Made by a program: the position numbers and the translations under genes. From Candidatus Borrarchaeum weybense (lineage in GTDB: Archaea > Asgardarchaeota > Sifarchaeia > Borrarchaeales > Borrarchaeaceae), in NCBI GenBank assembly GCA_019057385.1, contig JAHQJS010000006.1:62001-126000 (forward strand): DNA of 64,000 bases, given 5' to 3'. Positions 9,724 to 18,652 of this stretch are shown in pieces. Position 1 is the stretch's first letter. The number at the start of each line of letters is the position of its first letter. Below the pieces are notes generated by a model. That model saw nothing but the letters and a program-made list of their open reading frames with translations. It did not search any database and had not been told where the DNA came from.

Positions 9724-9997
9724 TTTTTTCCAATCCTAAATATTCCAATTAAAGAATCGTTAATACACATTTCCAAAATATTGTTTTCGTTCCGCTACTT
9801 ATATTTGTAGAAGAATGATCATTTTTCCATAGAATTAAATTCATATATCATCCGTCAGCCCCTTCGGCTCTATTAGGACTCGATTATAACATTACCACAT
9901 GAATTAGTTTGATATTTGTACCGTTCCTTTCATTATAGACATCTCTTACAGAGTGACTATTTGAATATTAACAGTTACACACCCTAGATGCTCATCT

Positions 9998-10741
9998 CTA
10001 TTTACAAAAAGCAATTCCAATATTTCTAAAAATCCAATAGTTCAAGTGATGTCTTTCACAAAAAATTAGAAAAGCATTCTTCAGAAAAGGTAAACTTACA
10101 ACATCATGCGATGATAGTACTCCATTTTGATTTACATGTTTAAAAGCTATATTATATTCCCAATACATGTGCTCTAATGTATGAAGACTATCATGAAAAA
10201 AGAGGTCTATGTGACTTAGCTGATTTAGCAATTTAGGGAGTAACACGGTGCTATCCCCGATAATTAATTCCCACCTATCTAAGGCTGCTTCTCGAACAAG
10301 AAAACCTTTAGGCGGCATATTTGGATCATGAGGGAGATCGATACTATATAATTTACCGGATCCGTTTTTCTTTATTGCCTCAAGGATATGAGAACTGGAT
10401 GCACCGTATAAAGTACCTGTTTCAACGACAATACTTGGCTTTAGTGCCCGGACTAATAAATATAGAGTTTCGCAATCAAAATTGAAAGTTGTGTCACTAC
10501 TGTGTCCAATCATTTTAATCAATTCAGATTTCTTAGAATCATACCAGGATTTAAATTCCGAATTAAGATATGCGGAATAAAAGGTCTTTGCGTCAACATC
10601 AAAATTTGTAGATAAAAACTCTAAGAAATTAGCACGTTCTTTGGTGTCTGGAGTTCTTTGTTCGATTAAAAGTTTATATAATTTTGTAAGCACCTGAGTT
10701 GGATACCTGATCGATTTCAATAGTAGTTTATGGTTTTTCAT
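9998..10741 (-). CDS. Class I SAM methyltransferase (Methyltransf_24-like), cassette A
   Basis: The 247-residue protein has VVETGTLYGASSSHILEA as motif I, YSIDLPHDP for the acidic strand, and HIDLFFHDSLHTLEH, a DxLH element typical of Methyltransf_24/cephalosporin-hydroxylase-like enzymes that often modify sugar hydroxyls. It probably O-methylates a glycan residue (inference). Codons at 10290-10501 are 100% identical to the paralogue at 53442, far above the rest of the gene. The upstream region, including an inverted repeat at 10771-10793, is conserved between the two copies. Confidence 0.8.
   Translation of the reverse strand: MKNHKLLLKSIRYPTQVLTKLYKLLIEQRTPDTKERANFLEFLSTNFDVDAKTFYSAYLNSEFKSWYDSKKSELIKMIGHSSDTTFNFDCETLYLLVRALKPSIVVETGTLYGASSSHILEAIKKNGSGKLYSIDLPHDPNMPPKGFLVREAALDRWELIIGDSTVLLPKLLNQLSHIDLFFHDSLHTLEHMYWEYNIAFKHVNQNGVLSSHDVVSLPFLKNAFLIFCERHHLNYWIFRNIGIAFCK
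10290..10501. repeat. 212-bp identical tract, direct partner at 53734-53945
   Basis: Base-by-base reading shows no difference over 212 bases between the two methyltransferase genes. Outside this core the match is good for about 60 more bases (four differences) and then falls to roughly 80-85%. Both copies lie in the same orientation, 43.4 kb apart. Confidence 0.9.
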
Positions 10742-10770
10742 TTTTTTTAACTACTTCCATATTCTAACGT

Positions 10771-10793
10771 CCCCATATTTACAAGATCTGGGG
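10771..10793. promoter_or_regulatory. Inverted repeat upstream of the methyltransferase gene, cassette A
   Basis: CCCCATAT, a 7-base spacer (TTACAAG), then ATCTGGGG: 8-base arms with one mismatch, ending about 30 bases before the ATG at 10741. The second cassette has the perfect version at 54218-54240. It could be an operator or a leader hairpin. Confidence 0.5.
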
Positions 10794-10874
10794 CGCAAAA
10801 TATCTTACAGAGATCTATATCAATTTTTTTCAAAATTGTCCATTGTTTTTTAATTCACAAATCACTTTTTATTT

Positions 10875-10901
10875 TTCGTTTTAAGAGATTATTTCTGACA
10901 T
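10875..10901 (-). pseudogene. Deletion scar: first six codons of a lost GT2 gene
   Basis: On the minus strand from 10901 the sequence reads ATG, codons for MSEIIS, then TAA. The intact GT2 gene at 56842-57843 begins MSEITT, and its upstream region (57844-57915) aligns with 10902-10972. On the other side the sequence continues into the region upstream of the methyltransferase, as at 54186-54330. The join falls in TTCGTTTT (10875-10882), which occurs at both ends of the missing segment in cassette B (54323-54330 and 57817-57824). Cassette A has thus lost about 3.5 kb equivalent to 54331-57824. Confidence 0.8.
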
Positions 10902-10979
10902 TAAATCAACATATAATTAGTTTAAAGACTTTTGATAAGAAATCGAAACTAACCACAGAGTACCATGCTTTTTTTCTTC

Positions 10980-11960
10980 TTACTTTCCTACAAAAAAGAG
11001 AAATCGAAGTCGTATAAGTATCTTTAGGAGAACCGATATCTGAAAAATCTTTATAATTCTAAAGAGTAATTTGTAGAGGTTTGATGGATGGTATTTAACT
11101 CCTTCAGCCATCAGTGTAAAAGCGTCGTTTTTTTTATGTTGTCTTAACAATAGAAAACTCCAATAGTTATAACGGCGAAATATTGCTTTTTTTTCAAAAG
11201 AGGATAATGGTGTTTCCAAGAACTGTTGTAGATCTTTAGTAAGTGCCTTTTCACTAATTCCCTTCTCTCTTGCAAAAGCTAATCGCCTTGCAAATATTCC
11301 CATTCTCCTTTGAACAGCAATTTTTTTGTAAGTAAAAGAATGGACGCTTAAACGACGTATATATAAAGGAGTTGATAGATTCGCGGCTTCAAAGTTTTCA
11401 ACAAATCTCAACCATAGATCGTAATCCTGTGTTGTAAAAAAAATCTCTCTGTAACCTCCCACTTCAAAAAAAGACTGCCGCTTAAATATTACTGAACCAT
11501 GACAGAAAAGATTATCTTGTTTTATAATTTTCTGGATGGAAGAATAATCACATGGATATTTTCTCGTGTGGATATATGCACCTCTTCCGTCTATAATTTT
11601 AACTGCAGTACCAATCAGGGCCAGATTATTATGACTTTCTAAGAATTCGATCTGTTTTTCAAGTCTTTCGGGCATTGAAATATCATCGGCATCCTGGCGT
11701 GCAATATATTCTCCTTTTGCCAGTGCGATCCCTTTATTTAAGGATTTTGTTAACCCTATGTTTTCTTGGTGAATTAAAACAATACGTGAATCATTATATG
11801 ACTCAAGAATCTCTCGTGTGCCATCAGTAGAGCCATCATTTATGACAATGAATTCAAAATCTTTAAAGGTTTGATTTAGGATGCTGGCAATAGCTATACG
11901 GAGATATTTTTCGTTGTTGTAGACAGGCATCACTACGCTAACTTTGGGTACATGTTCCAT
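10980..11960 (-). CDS. GT2 family glycosyltransferase, cassette A
   Basis: The 326-residue paralogue of the genes at 184 and 45076 begins VSVVMPVYNNEKYLR, with NDGSTDGT, ARQDADDIS (DAD metal site) and the same basic, hydrophobic-ended C-terminal half. ATG follows AAGGGTTAG. Its core (11636-11885) is almost identical to the gene at 184, which is inverted relative to it, while the C-terminal half is closer to an ordinary diverged paralogue. The acceptor domain may therefore differ from that of 184. Followed 12 bases upstream on the same strand by the methyltransferase 11973, the same pairing as 45076/46120. Confidence 0.9.
   Translation of the reverse strand: MEHVPKVSVVMPVYNNEKYLRIAIASILNQTFKDFEFIVINDGSTDGTREILESYNDSRIVLIHQENIGLTKSLNKGIALAKGEYIARQDADDISMPERLEKQIEFLESHNNLALIGTAVKIIDGRGAYIHTRKYPCDYSSIQKIIKQDNLFCHGSVIFKRQSFFEVGGYREIFFTTQDYDLWLRFVENFEAANLSTPLYIRRLSVHSFTYKKIAVQRRMGIFARRLAFAREKGISEKALTKDLQQFLETPLSSFEKKAIFRRYNYWSFLLLRQHKKNDAFTLMAEGVKYHPSNLYKLLFRIIKIFQISVLLKILIRLRFLFFVGK
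11636..11885. repeat. 250-bp near-identical tract, inverted partner at 259-508
   Basis: Reverse complement of 259-508 with two silent differences. It spans codons from ASILNQTF to QIEFLE in the GT2 gene at 10980. Confidence 0.9.
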
Positions 11961-11972
11961 TACTTCTAACCC

Positions 11973-12737
11973 TTATATTGGTTTTACTACAGCCCAAATT
12001 TCTCCCCAGCGAATTTCATACGTTTCTGCCTTTAATTCTGCCCGTTCTAGTTCTTCAAAAAATGTTTCCTGTGTATACTCAATATAATGTGTACGATCCA
12101 ATCGATAGTCCAGCCCTAGTTCCTTCATCAGGGGCACCCGCCAGTCACGCTCAAAAAGTGGAACTCTTAGAAGATATTTGTCTGAACCAATTCTATTCTT
12201 AAGCTGCTTTAGGAATTTAACGCGATGTTCAATGTGTTCTAGAACATTTGACAATATTATTATATCGAATTTTTTGTCTGGTAGATCCGTCAAGGCGTTT
12301 CCCACTATGAATGTCAAATTTGGGTGTTTATAGTATTTCTTTGCGAATTCAATATAGTTCTTATTTAAATCAATACCTAACAATTTAACATTCTTCACAT
12401 TAGTGACAATGTCATACGATAAAAAACCATTTCCACAGCCTAAATCTAAAATGTGGTCGCTATCATTTATATTTTTGATAAAAAAATTATGATATCTAGT
12501 AAGCCTATGTTTTACATGTAAGCCGTCTCCATAGCGTTTTGATTCCCGTCCTGTTAACGAATATATTACTCGGTCTAATTGCAACAACAATCTTAGTGAA
12601 TCAGAGGGCTTTTTTTCTGATGATAGCAATATTTTGATAATAAGTGTGATTACTGATACTTTCTTGTTACTTGATATTTCACCTAATTTGGGTAAACTAG
12701 ATGCTATTATTCTTAACAAAACTTTAAATGAATTCAT
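11973..12737 (-). CDS. Class I SAM methyltransferase, cassette A
   Basis: The 254-residue protein carries ILDLGCGNGFLSYDIV (motif I), LLGIDLNKNYIEFAKKY (motif II) and FDIIILSNVLEHIEHR (motif IV, post-I), then a C-terminal LFERDWRVPLMKELG segment. It is a paralogue of 46120. Its ATG overlaps the stop of the truncated GT4 at 12734 (ATGA), and AAAGAGGTTC precedes it, so the two are translationally coupled. The cassette B pair has the same overlap. It probably methylates a sugar or lipid-linked intermediate made by the neighbouring transferases. Confidence 0.85.
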   Translation of the reverse strand: MNSFKVLLRIIASSLPKLGEISSNKKVSVITLIIKILLSSEKKPSDSLRLLLQLDRVIYSLTGRESKRYGDGLHVKHRLTRYHNFFIKNINDSDHILDLGCGNGFLSYDIVTNVKNVKLLGIDLNKNYIEFAKKYYKHPNLTFIVGNALTDLPDKKFDIIILSNVLEHIEHRVKFLKQLKNRIGSDKYLLRVPLFERDWRVPLMKELGLDYRLDRTHYIEYTQETFFEELERAELKAETYEIRWGEIWAVVKPI

Positions 12738-13045
12738 GAAGCAAGAACCTCTTTAATGGCTTCAATCTCCATATATAATACATTATCCAAAGAATATTTT
12801 GTTAAAATATAATTTCTAGCATTTCTGCCAAGCTTATTCTGAAGCGACTCATCGAACATAAGTGTCTCTATCGTTTCTGCAATACTCTTGAAGTCAGTTT
12901 TGCAGAAATAACCTGTTACTAAATGTTCAATATCTTTTCTTATACCTGCAACATTCGTTCCAATACAGGATAAGCCACAACTCATGGCTTCAAGCAATAC
13001 TTTTTTAGTGAAAAATAATGTCAGTATTGTGTCAATAAGTTTCAT
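12734..13045 (-). pseudogene. GT4 glycosyltransferase with large in-frame internal deletion
   Basis: The 103 codons join the start of this GT4 family (DTILTLFFTK) directly to its C-terminal donor-site segment (KVLLEAMSCGLSCIGTN to the end). The full-length paralogues at 46872 and 23569 have about 270 more residues between these points. Relative to 46872 the deletion is 819 bp, a multiple of three, between TACTT repeats at 47136 and 47955. The acceptor domain and most of the GT-B fold are gone, so it cannot be a working GT4. The frame remains open and still couples to the methyltransferase downstream through ATGA, so deletion may be recent or the stub may serve only to deliver ribosomes. Confidence 0.85.
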
Positions 13046-13197
13046 AACTAATTACCAACATATTTTTTAAAATTCTCTCTCAGTCTTCAATATCTCGAAA
13101 CTCATAACTCTATAAAATATGCTACACATTACTCAAACGATTAGAAAAATCAAAAGAACGCTCTTCCTAGTATAATCAATAGCATTCTCGATATTAT

Positions 13198-15234
13198 TCA
13201 TGAATCTACATTCTTTAAGGTCTTCCACACGGTATATATTGACAAATACTTATCTGCGATTTCATCCAGTTTAGGGATGGAGATCAGTTTTTGAAATAAC
13301 TTATAATTCCTAGCTAAGCGAAACAACTGTGTCAGAATCTCTTCTTTATTGTTGAATCCAAGTCCTCCGTAGCCCACTAGTTCGGGATGTCCTCCTTCAT
13401 TTAGGTATAAGGCCGGTAGGCCACATGCTAAAGCTTCGATGAGCGCATTGGAACAAGGATCATTCTTACTGGCAGTTATATATATGTCATGATTGCGCAA
13501 TATATCTCCTAGCGCTTCTGAAGGCTGAGGAGAAATATTGTGAATATTATCAAATTCAAATGGAGTGTTTCCAACGAAAGTATATTCGAATCTGTCCCAA
13601 TCTAAATGATCTTCAATCCATTTATATGTTTCGAATCCTTTGCGTAGATTATCTGACCAACTTGTAGAAATTAGGCGAATCTTTCTACGTGAAGAATATG
13701 GGATCTTTCCATTACTATGAAAAATTCTGGCATCCACCGCATTTGGAATGATGATAGGTCTTCTTGGAGTATATCCCATTTCAACAGTCTTTTGATAACT
13801 CCAATAGGATTGGAACACGGTAAAATCTGCTACCGTATTATTAATCTTAAATACTTTATCATCAAGCCCTTTATCCTTGCCCCTTACCACGACAGTAGGA
13901 CCATCTACCCTGTGCACCATGCAGATATTACTATAATCCTTTCTTTGTCGATTAAATTTGTCCATGTCAAATGTGAATGAGTTGAGTACACAAATTTTAG
14001 AAGTGCTTCCTAGTCTTGTAGAAACTTTCCATCGTTTATTCTCCATTGCTTTTTTCAAAGCCATAAGGAATTGGTTTCCACCTCCCCAAGGCGGCTTATG
14101 AAAGGCATGTAAAATTGTTATGACTCCTCGTTTCGTTAATCTATCACGTAAACGACTGAAAAAGGATGCATTTAATCTTATTCTATTCTCTAGTTTATCT
14201 AAAGTCTTTGATCGTACTTTTCGACTTGTCAATTCACGATAAATTCGTGTCCAATATCTTCCTACGGCTTCTAGAGTGTGTTCTTCTTTAATTCTTTGAT
14301 AATTGAGTTCAATAAATTCCGATAAATTGTTTGTTTCAATATCGTTGATTATTAAGGTAATTCCTTCTACCGGGTCTGGGTATATTGTTTTTAAGGCCAG
14401 AATATCGGTAGCTTGCCCGACGTTTGTGCTAATTATTTTGCATTTAGCAGTAGCACATTCTATTATAGCTTTTGGACCACCTTCTAGGCGACCGGTTACT
14501 AAATATAAATCGACTATGTTATAAAGAAAATTGATGGTTTCTTGAGGAAGCGTATTGATATAAAGGTCATCTTCTTCGACTTCTAGCCTCTTTCCGACAT
14601 AGACAAAAGGTATTGAATATCGTGAAAGTTGTTTAAATAACCAAAATCTTCTAGGTCCCGCTAATACTACACAAATATTTTTCTTTTGTTGATAGAGTCT
14701 TTTTATCACTTCGAAAAAAACATCAGGCCCTTTAATATATTTAGGTGTCTTAAGGTCGCCCCCCTCAGTATCCCTTTGAAAACTGCCAATAAGATATTTA
14801 TCCCTTGGTATATTGTATTTTTTGCAAAATTCATCTAATATAGGATCTCTCTTATCTATTTTGTAAAATATCTTCAAGTTAACAGGGTAAGGTACGTAAT
14901 CTCCATCAAAATGACAATCATCAAGCATTTTTTTGGCCCTTTTGGACATCACAATCCATTTATCCACGAACGGCAATACTCTGAGATAATTGGGATGCAT
15001 CAGCATATTCTTGACATCGTGTGGGATATGTGCTATAACATATTTCTCTGCAAGATATCCGGAATCAATCATTTGGAGGGCAGTCCAGTTCACCGAATGG
15101 ATGATGTTACAATTTTTAAGATCGGTGAATTCGCAAAAGGGTGATAAGCACCTTCTTAAGAGATTAAGATCATCCGCAGTTGCCCATTTAACTGGATCCC
15201 CTCCCATCAAGAATACTTTATACATCTTTTGCAC
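13198..15234 (-). CDS. Tandem GT-B protein: two GT4-type glycosyltransferase domains
   Basis: This 678-residue protein appears to hold two GT4 units. The first (about 1-345) has VYVGKR and the EX7E-like GRLEGGPKAIIECATAKC. The second (about 360-670) has the glycine-rich PPWGGGNQFLMALKKA start, IIPNAVDARIFH, and SKNDPCSNALIEALACG as its donor site. The units may add two successive sugars or one may be regulatory. Start: GTG at 15234 or ATG at 15225; neither has a clear ribosome site. It follows the methyltransferase 15249 on the same strand by 14 bases. Confidence 0.8.
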   Translation of the reverse strand: MQKMYKVFLMGGDPVKWATADDLNLLRRCLSPFCEFTDLKNCNIIHSVNWTALQMIDSGYLAEKYVIAHIPHDVKNMLMHPNYLRVLPFVDKWIVMSKRAKKMLDDCHFDGDYVPYPVNLKIFYKIDKRDPILDEFCKKYNIPRDKYLIGSFQRDTEGGDLKTPKYIKGPDVFFEVIKRLYQQKKNICVVLAGPRRFWLFKQLSRYSIPFVYVGKRLEVEEDDLYINTLPQETINFLYNIVDLYLVTGRLEGGPKAIIECATAKCKIISTNVGQATDILALKTIYPDPVEGITLIINDIETNNLSEFIELNYQRIKEEHTLEAVGRYWTRIYRELTSRKVRSKTLDKLENRIRLNASFFSRLRDRLTKRGVITILHAFHKPPWGGGNQFLMALKKAMENKRWKVSTRLGSTSKICVLNSFTFDMDKFNRQRKDYSNICMVHRVDGPTVVVRGKDKGLDDKVFKINNTVADFTVFQSYWSYQKTVEMGYTPRRPIIIPNAVDARIFHSNGKIPYSSRRKIRLISTSWSDNLRKGFETYKWIEDHLDWDRFEYTFVGNTPFEFDNIHNISPQPSEALGDILRNHDIYITASKNDPCSNALIEALACGLPALYLNEGGHPELVGYGGLGFNNKEEILTQLFRLARNYKLFQKLISIPKLDEIADKYLSIYTVWKTLKNVDS

Positions 15235-15248
15235 GCTACATCATATAC

Positions 15249-16013
15249 TTAAAGCGGTTTAGTGGCAATTATGCCATATCCTGTTGTGTAACTGTTAAAA
15301 AACTGATTTTTTTTAAAAAATGGTCTCCTATCAAACTTCAGAGCAATTCTTTTTCCAAATACTGCTAATTTGTAAATCGTCAACCTCATAAGCCTCTTAA
15401 TTCTTGACTTCATTCTCTCTTTTATAATTTCATAGGCAAAACCAGTTAGCATTTCAGAGGCAACGCTAAAAAAAAGTCCCTGTCTTTCAGTTTTAATATT
15501 CTGAAATCCAATAGCATTAAGGATCGTTTGCCAGTAATACTCTGTATATCGTCCATAATCTTGCGGATCAGGATGTATCCTGTGAAGGAAAGGTACACTA
15601 ACCAGCAATAGACCTCCGGGTTTTAAGACGCGAAAGGCCTCTTTTATTACCTTTATTGGATCCAATACATGCTCTAAAAGCTCAGAGCATACAACTCCAT
15701 CGAAAGAACTGTCTGGAACAGGGATATCCGCAACATCACAAAAGAAATCAGGTTCCGTGGAAGCATCGATATTAGCGTATTTTACGGATAGAGGATAACT
15801 TTCGATATTGAAATATCCCCTTTTGTTTTTCTTTTTGCCACCCATATCTAATATGTTTGCTCCTTGCTTAAACAAACAAATATTTCGAATGTAGAATTCA
15901 TCTATATAATATCGTCTAAGAGTTAAAAATGTGTATATCTTCTCATTTTTCCTTTTTATCAGACACTTGCCCTCCGGTAGGTCCATAGAGATCATAGTTA
16001 TTGAGTGAAGCAC
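15249..16013 (-). CDS. SAM-dependent methyltransferase with atypical motif I
   Basis: The C-terminal two thirds read like a Methyltransf_11 enzyme: DVADIPVPDSSFDGVVCSE, LLEHVLDPIKVIKEAFRVL, KPGGLLLVSVPFLHRI. Motif I is unusual (ILDMGGKKKNKRGYF instead of a GxGxG loop), so SAM binding is less certain than for its neighbours. Start could be the GTG at 16013 or the ATG at 15995. The context suggests action on a glycan or lipid-linked intermediate. Confidence 0.75.
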   Translation of the reverse strand: MLHSITMISMDLPEGKCLIKRKNEKIYTFLTLRRYYIDEFYIRNICLFKQGANILDMGGKKKNKRGYFNIESYPLSVKYANIDASTEPDFFCDVADIPVPDSSFDGVVCSELLEHVLDPIKVIKEAFRVLKPGGLLLVSVPFLHRIHPDPQDYGRYTEYYWQTILNAIGFQNIKTERQGLFFSVASEMLTGFAYEIIKERMKSRIKRLMRLTIYKLAVFGKRIALKFDRRPFFKKNQFFNSYTTGYGIIATKPL

Positions 16014-16057
16014 ATTTTTTAAATTTCAAGAAAGCCATTGAAATGATAATAAGGGGT

Positions 16058-16065
16058 TTTAAATA
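16058..16065 (+). promoter_or_regulatory. Candidate archaeal TATA box
   Basis: TTTAAATA preceded by AATAAGGGG (BRE-like), in the divergent gap between 15249 and 16213. It would serve the plus-strand gene at 16213 with a leader of over 100 bases. Because the box is nearly palindromic, it might also serve the minus-strand gene starting at 16013. Confidence 0.35.
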
Positions 16066-16212
16066 CTCATATCATACTTTCCCATTCAGCACAAATAAAA
16101 AGCTTTTCTTCATGTAGATCAGATTAAAGCATCATCTTAATGTGTTATAGGTAAACTTATTTACTCTCTTAAAACTGATAAGATCTAAACGTTGTTAAAA
16201 ATGAAATAAGGA

Positions 16213-17124
16213 ATGAAAATGCCCATAAATACTAAGAAAATGGAAATAGATAACACTATTTATAAACTTGAAGTTCGAGAAAACGCTTTTCAGGATGATG
16301 AGGCAACTCGAATATTGATTCCTGCATTTTTAAAAAATAAAACCGCAGCAGAATTGACTCGAATCTGTATTGACAGTATTATTAAATATACTGAGGAACC
16401 TTATGAACTCTGGTATATTGATAACAATTCGCCCCAGAAATTTACAGAATGGTTGGATCAATATCCTCAAATTAACATAATTTTTAACAAGACCGAACCA
16501 GTTAATCCATTTCGATATAGAAAAGGATATATGAAGAAAAGAGACCAAACAAAAGATGCTTCTTATGCTAATGCGATTGGATTAGAACTCGGTTGTAACG
16601 TTATCAAAGATACTGCAAAATTCGTTTTTGTAATGCATAGTGATATTTTAATTACAAAAAACGGTTGGTTAAAATTTCTAAAATCAAAATTAAATGAAAA
16701 AATAAAAGCAATTGGCATAAGAAAAGACAGGATAAGAGTTCATGCGCTCCACGTTGGAGGACTTTTTTTTGATTTCTCACTATTTAAAAAGTTAGAGATG
16801 AGTTTTCTACCTAACATAAAATGTGAAAGATATCCCAACCGTCCAGAATATGATGTAGGTGATGATATTACAATTAAATTAAAAGAAAATAACTTTGGAG
16901 TTTTTACTTGCAAAAATACCTTTAATGACATTCAATTAAATGAACTTATTCCTCCAAATAATCCGATAAAAGAATTAAAATGTGATAAGGCATTTGATGA
17001 TACAAATGAAATATTTTACCTCCATTTAGGAAGAGGTGCGCCAAAATCATTCGGGAAATACAAAAGAAAAAATAAGTTGACTGCTGAACAATGGATAGAT
17101 TTTGCAAAAAACTATATCTTATAA
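16213..17124 (+). CDS. GT2-like glycosyltransferase (divergent)
   Basis: The 303-residue protein has a GT-A-like start (RILIPAFLKNKTAAEL, then YELWYIDNNSPQKF) and FVFVMHSDILITKNGWLKF, where HSD stands at the DxD site. The downstream DVGDDITIKL may provide the catalytic base region. It is more distant from the other GT2 enzymes here, with no membrane segment visible. Base use is even richer in A than its neighbours. ATG after TAAGGA. Confidence 0.7.
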   Translation: MKMPINTKKMEIDNTIYKLEVRENAFQDDEATRILIPAFLKNKTAAELTRICIDSIIKYTEEPYELWYIDNNSPQKFTEWLDQYPQINIIFNKTEPVNPFRYRKGYMKKRDQTKDASYANAIGLELGCNVIKDTAKFVFVMHSDILITKNGWLKFLKSKLNEKIKAIGIRKDRIRVHALHVGGLFFDFSLFKKLEMSFLPNIKCERYPNRPEYDVGDDITIKLKENNFGVFTCKNTFNDIQLNELIPPNNPIKELKCDKAFDDTNEIFYLHLGRGAPKSFGKYKRKNKLTAEQWIDFAKNYIL

Positions 17125-17212
17125 ACAAAACGATCCTTAGTTATTGAAGTTTTTACGAGTAATATATTCTACTACTGTAACTGTAGAAGTGGCGAAAATG
17201 AAACAATAACTA

Positions 17213-17918
17213 GTGAAGTTCATAAACTCATTTTTAAATCCAATATTTAAGCGATTTATATTATTTAAGAGAACGAAAAAGAGAACTAAATTCAGATTCA
17301 TGCATGACAAGGTTCTTAATACCACAATCAAGTATGATGACGCTCATAGGAAACATCTTCATCTACAATTACATCGATCTCTATCTGAGGAGAATATTAA
17401 GACATCTAAACGGTATATGTATTTAATAAATCGCTTAAGAGAAATTATTACCCCCTCAAACATGAGATTTTTGTGTGTTAGATGCAGGTCTGTTGGAGAA
17501 ACCAATTATTTTAAATCTATTGGAGCAAAAAGAGTTATCAGGATCGATCTTTTTTCTGAGAGTGAAGATATAATGATAATGGATGCATGATATGACTTTC
17601 GAAGATAATAATGTTGATGTCATATTCCGTTGTCATTCTCTTGAACATGCGCGCGATTACAAAAAAACTGTTAAAGAATTTACAAGAGTTGCAAAGAATG
17701 ATTCGATCTTTTTAATTGAAGTTCCAGTGAACTATGAAACTAAAGGCGCTGATTTGTGGGATTTCAAATCATTACAAGATCTCAAGAAGGTATTCCAACC
17801 ATACATTGGAAAAATATTGTTTGAAGAATCTCTAGGAAAGGATGCAAAAAACAATTTTGGTACGACGGATATAATAAGGTTAATTTTTAGGATTAAGAAG
17901 AGGATTAATGGATTTTAA
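17213..17918 (+). pseudogene. SAM methyltransferase split by a frameshift
   Basis: Two frames together make one methyltransferase. The first (17213-17590) ends CRSVGETNYFKSIGAKRVI-RIDLFSESEDIMIMDA; the second (17583-17918) begins MHDMTFEDNNVDVIFRCHS and runs LEHARDYKKTVKEFTRVAKN to the end. The motif I region lies in the first part and motif IV in the second, so neither is complete. They overlap by 8 bases at GGATGCATGATATG. A one-base loss or two-base gain there would explain the break. It may be a true mutation, a sequencing error, or programmed frameshifting; no slippery heptamer is obvious. Confidence 0.75.
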
Positions 17919-18025
17919 GCAACTCTAACTAATTAAATTCAGAGACACACCGCATCACACGAGAACTTTTTTTTATCAAACAGAATTACCTGCAATACGA
18001 TTAAATCCTTTCTTAATTAATTTGA

Positions 18026-18652
18026 TTATTTTTTCCCGATTATTAAAATGCTATCACACCAATCAATGCGATAAATTTGATTTATATATCTTGCCAGTAT
18101 TCTCTCAATAATTCCTTTAGGATGTCTTTTGCTATAACGTGATATTTCAATTACTTCAAGGCCTGCATATTTATATAACATATACAAAGCTTTGTATTCC
18201 CAATAAGTGATATGAGTGATATTTGTTCTTTGACGTACGGGATGATGGATATTAGGAACAGTTGAAATTAAATAACCATTTTTTTCAAGATGTTTTGAAA
18301 GTATACAAAATAGATCTATACTATCTTGCAGACTAATATGCTCAAAAACTTGATTCGCAACAATTAAAGAAAACCGTTCATCATTAGGAATTTCTTCGAC
18401 CGAAGAATAAGTAAAGTCACCACACGGGTCATTATCTAATGAAAAATATAAATCGTCTTTTAACTTTAAAAATTTCTGTAAAGGTTTTTCTTTTCCTGCA
18501 CCAACATCTAGGACTTTTCCACTATGATAAAGATTTACAATTCTTTTTTGATGATTTTTTAATATTGGTAAATCTTTAATAGAGCCAAACCTCAAAAAGC
18601 ACTCTCTCAGACAATCAGAGAAAAATCCGTATTCGAATTTTTTTGTATTCAT
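18026..18652 (-). CDS. SAM-dependent methyltransferase
   Basis: The 208-residue protein has VLDVGAGKEKPLQKFL (motif I), YFSLDNDPCGDF, then FSLIVANQVFEHISLQDSID as motif IV and an HLEKNGYLISTVPN strand. AAAGGAGG seven bases before the ATG is one of the clearest ribosome sites in the window and fixes the start. It stands alone on the minus strand between the frameshifted methyltransferase and the ABC exporter. Glycan methylation is inferred from position. Confidence 0.85.
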   Translation of the reverse strand: MNTKKFEYGFFSDCLRECFLRFGSIKDLPILKNHQKRIVNLYHSGKVLDVGAGKEKPLQKFLKLKDDLYFSLDNDPCGDFTYSSVEEIPNDERFSLIVANQVFEHISLQDSIDLFCILSKHLEKNGYLISTVPNIHHPVRQRTNITHITYWEYKALYMLYKYAGLEVIEISRYSKRHPKGIIERILARYINQIYRIDWCDSILIIGKK

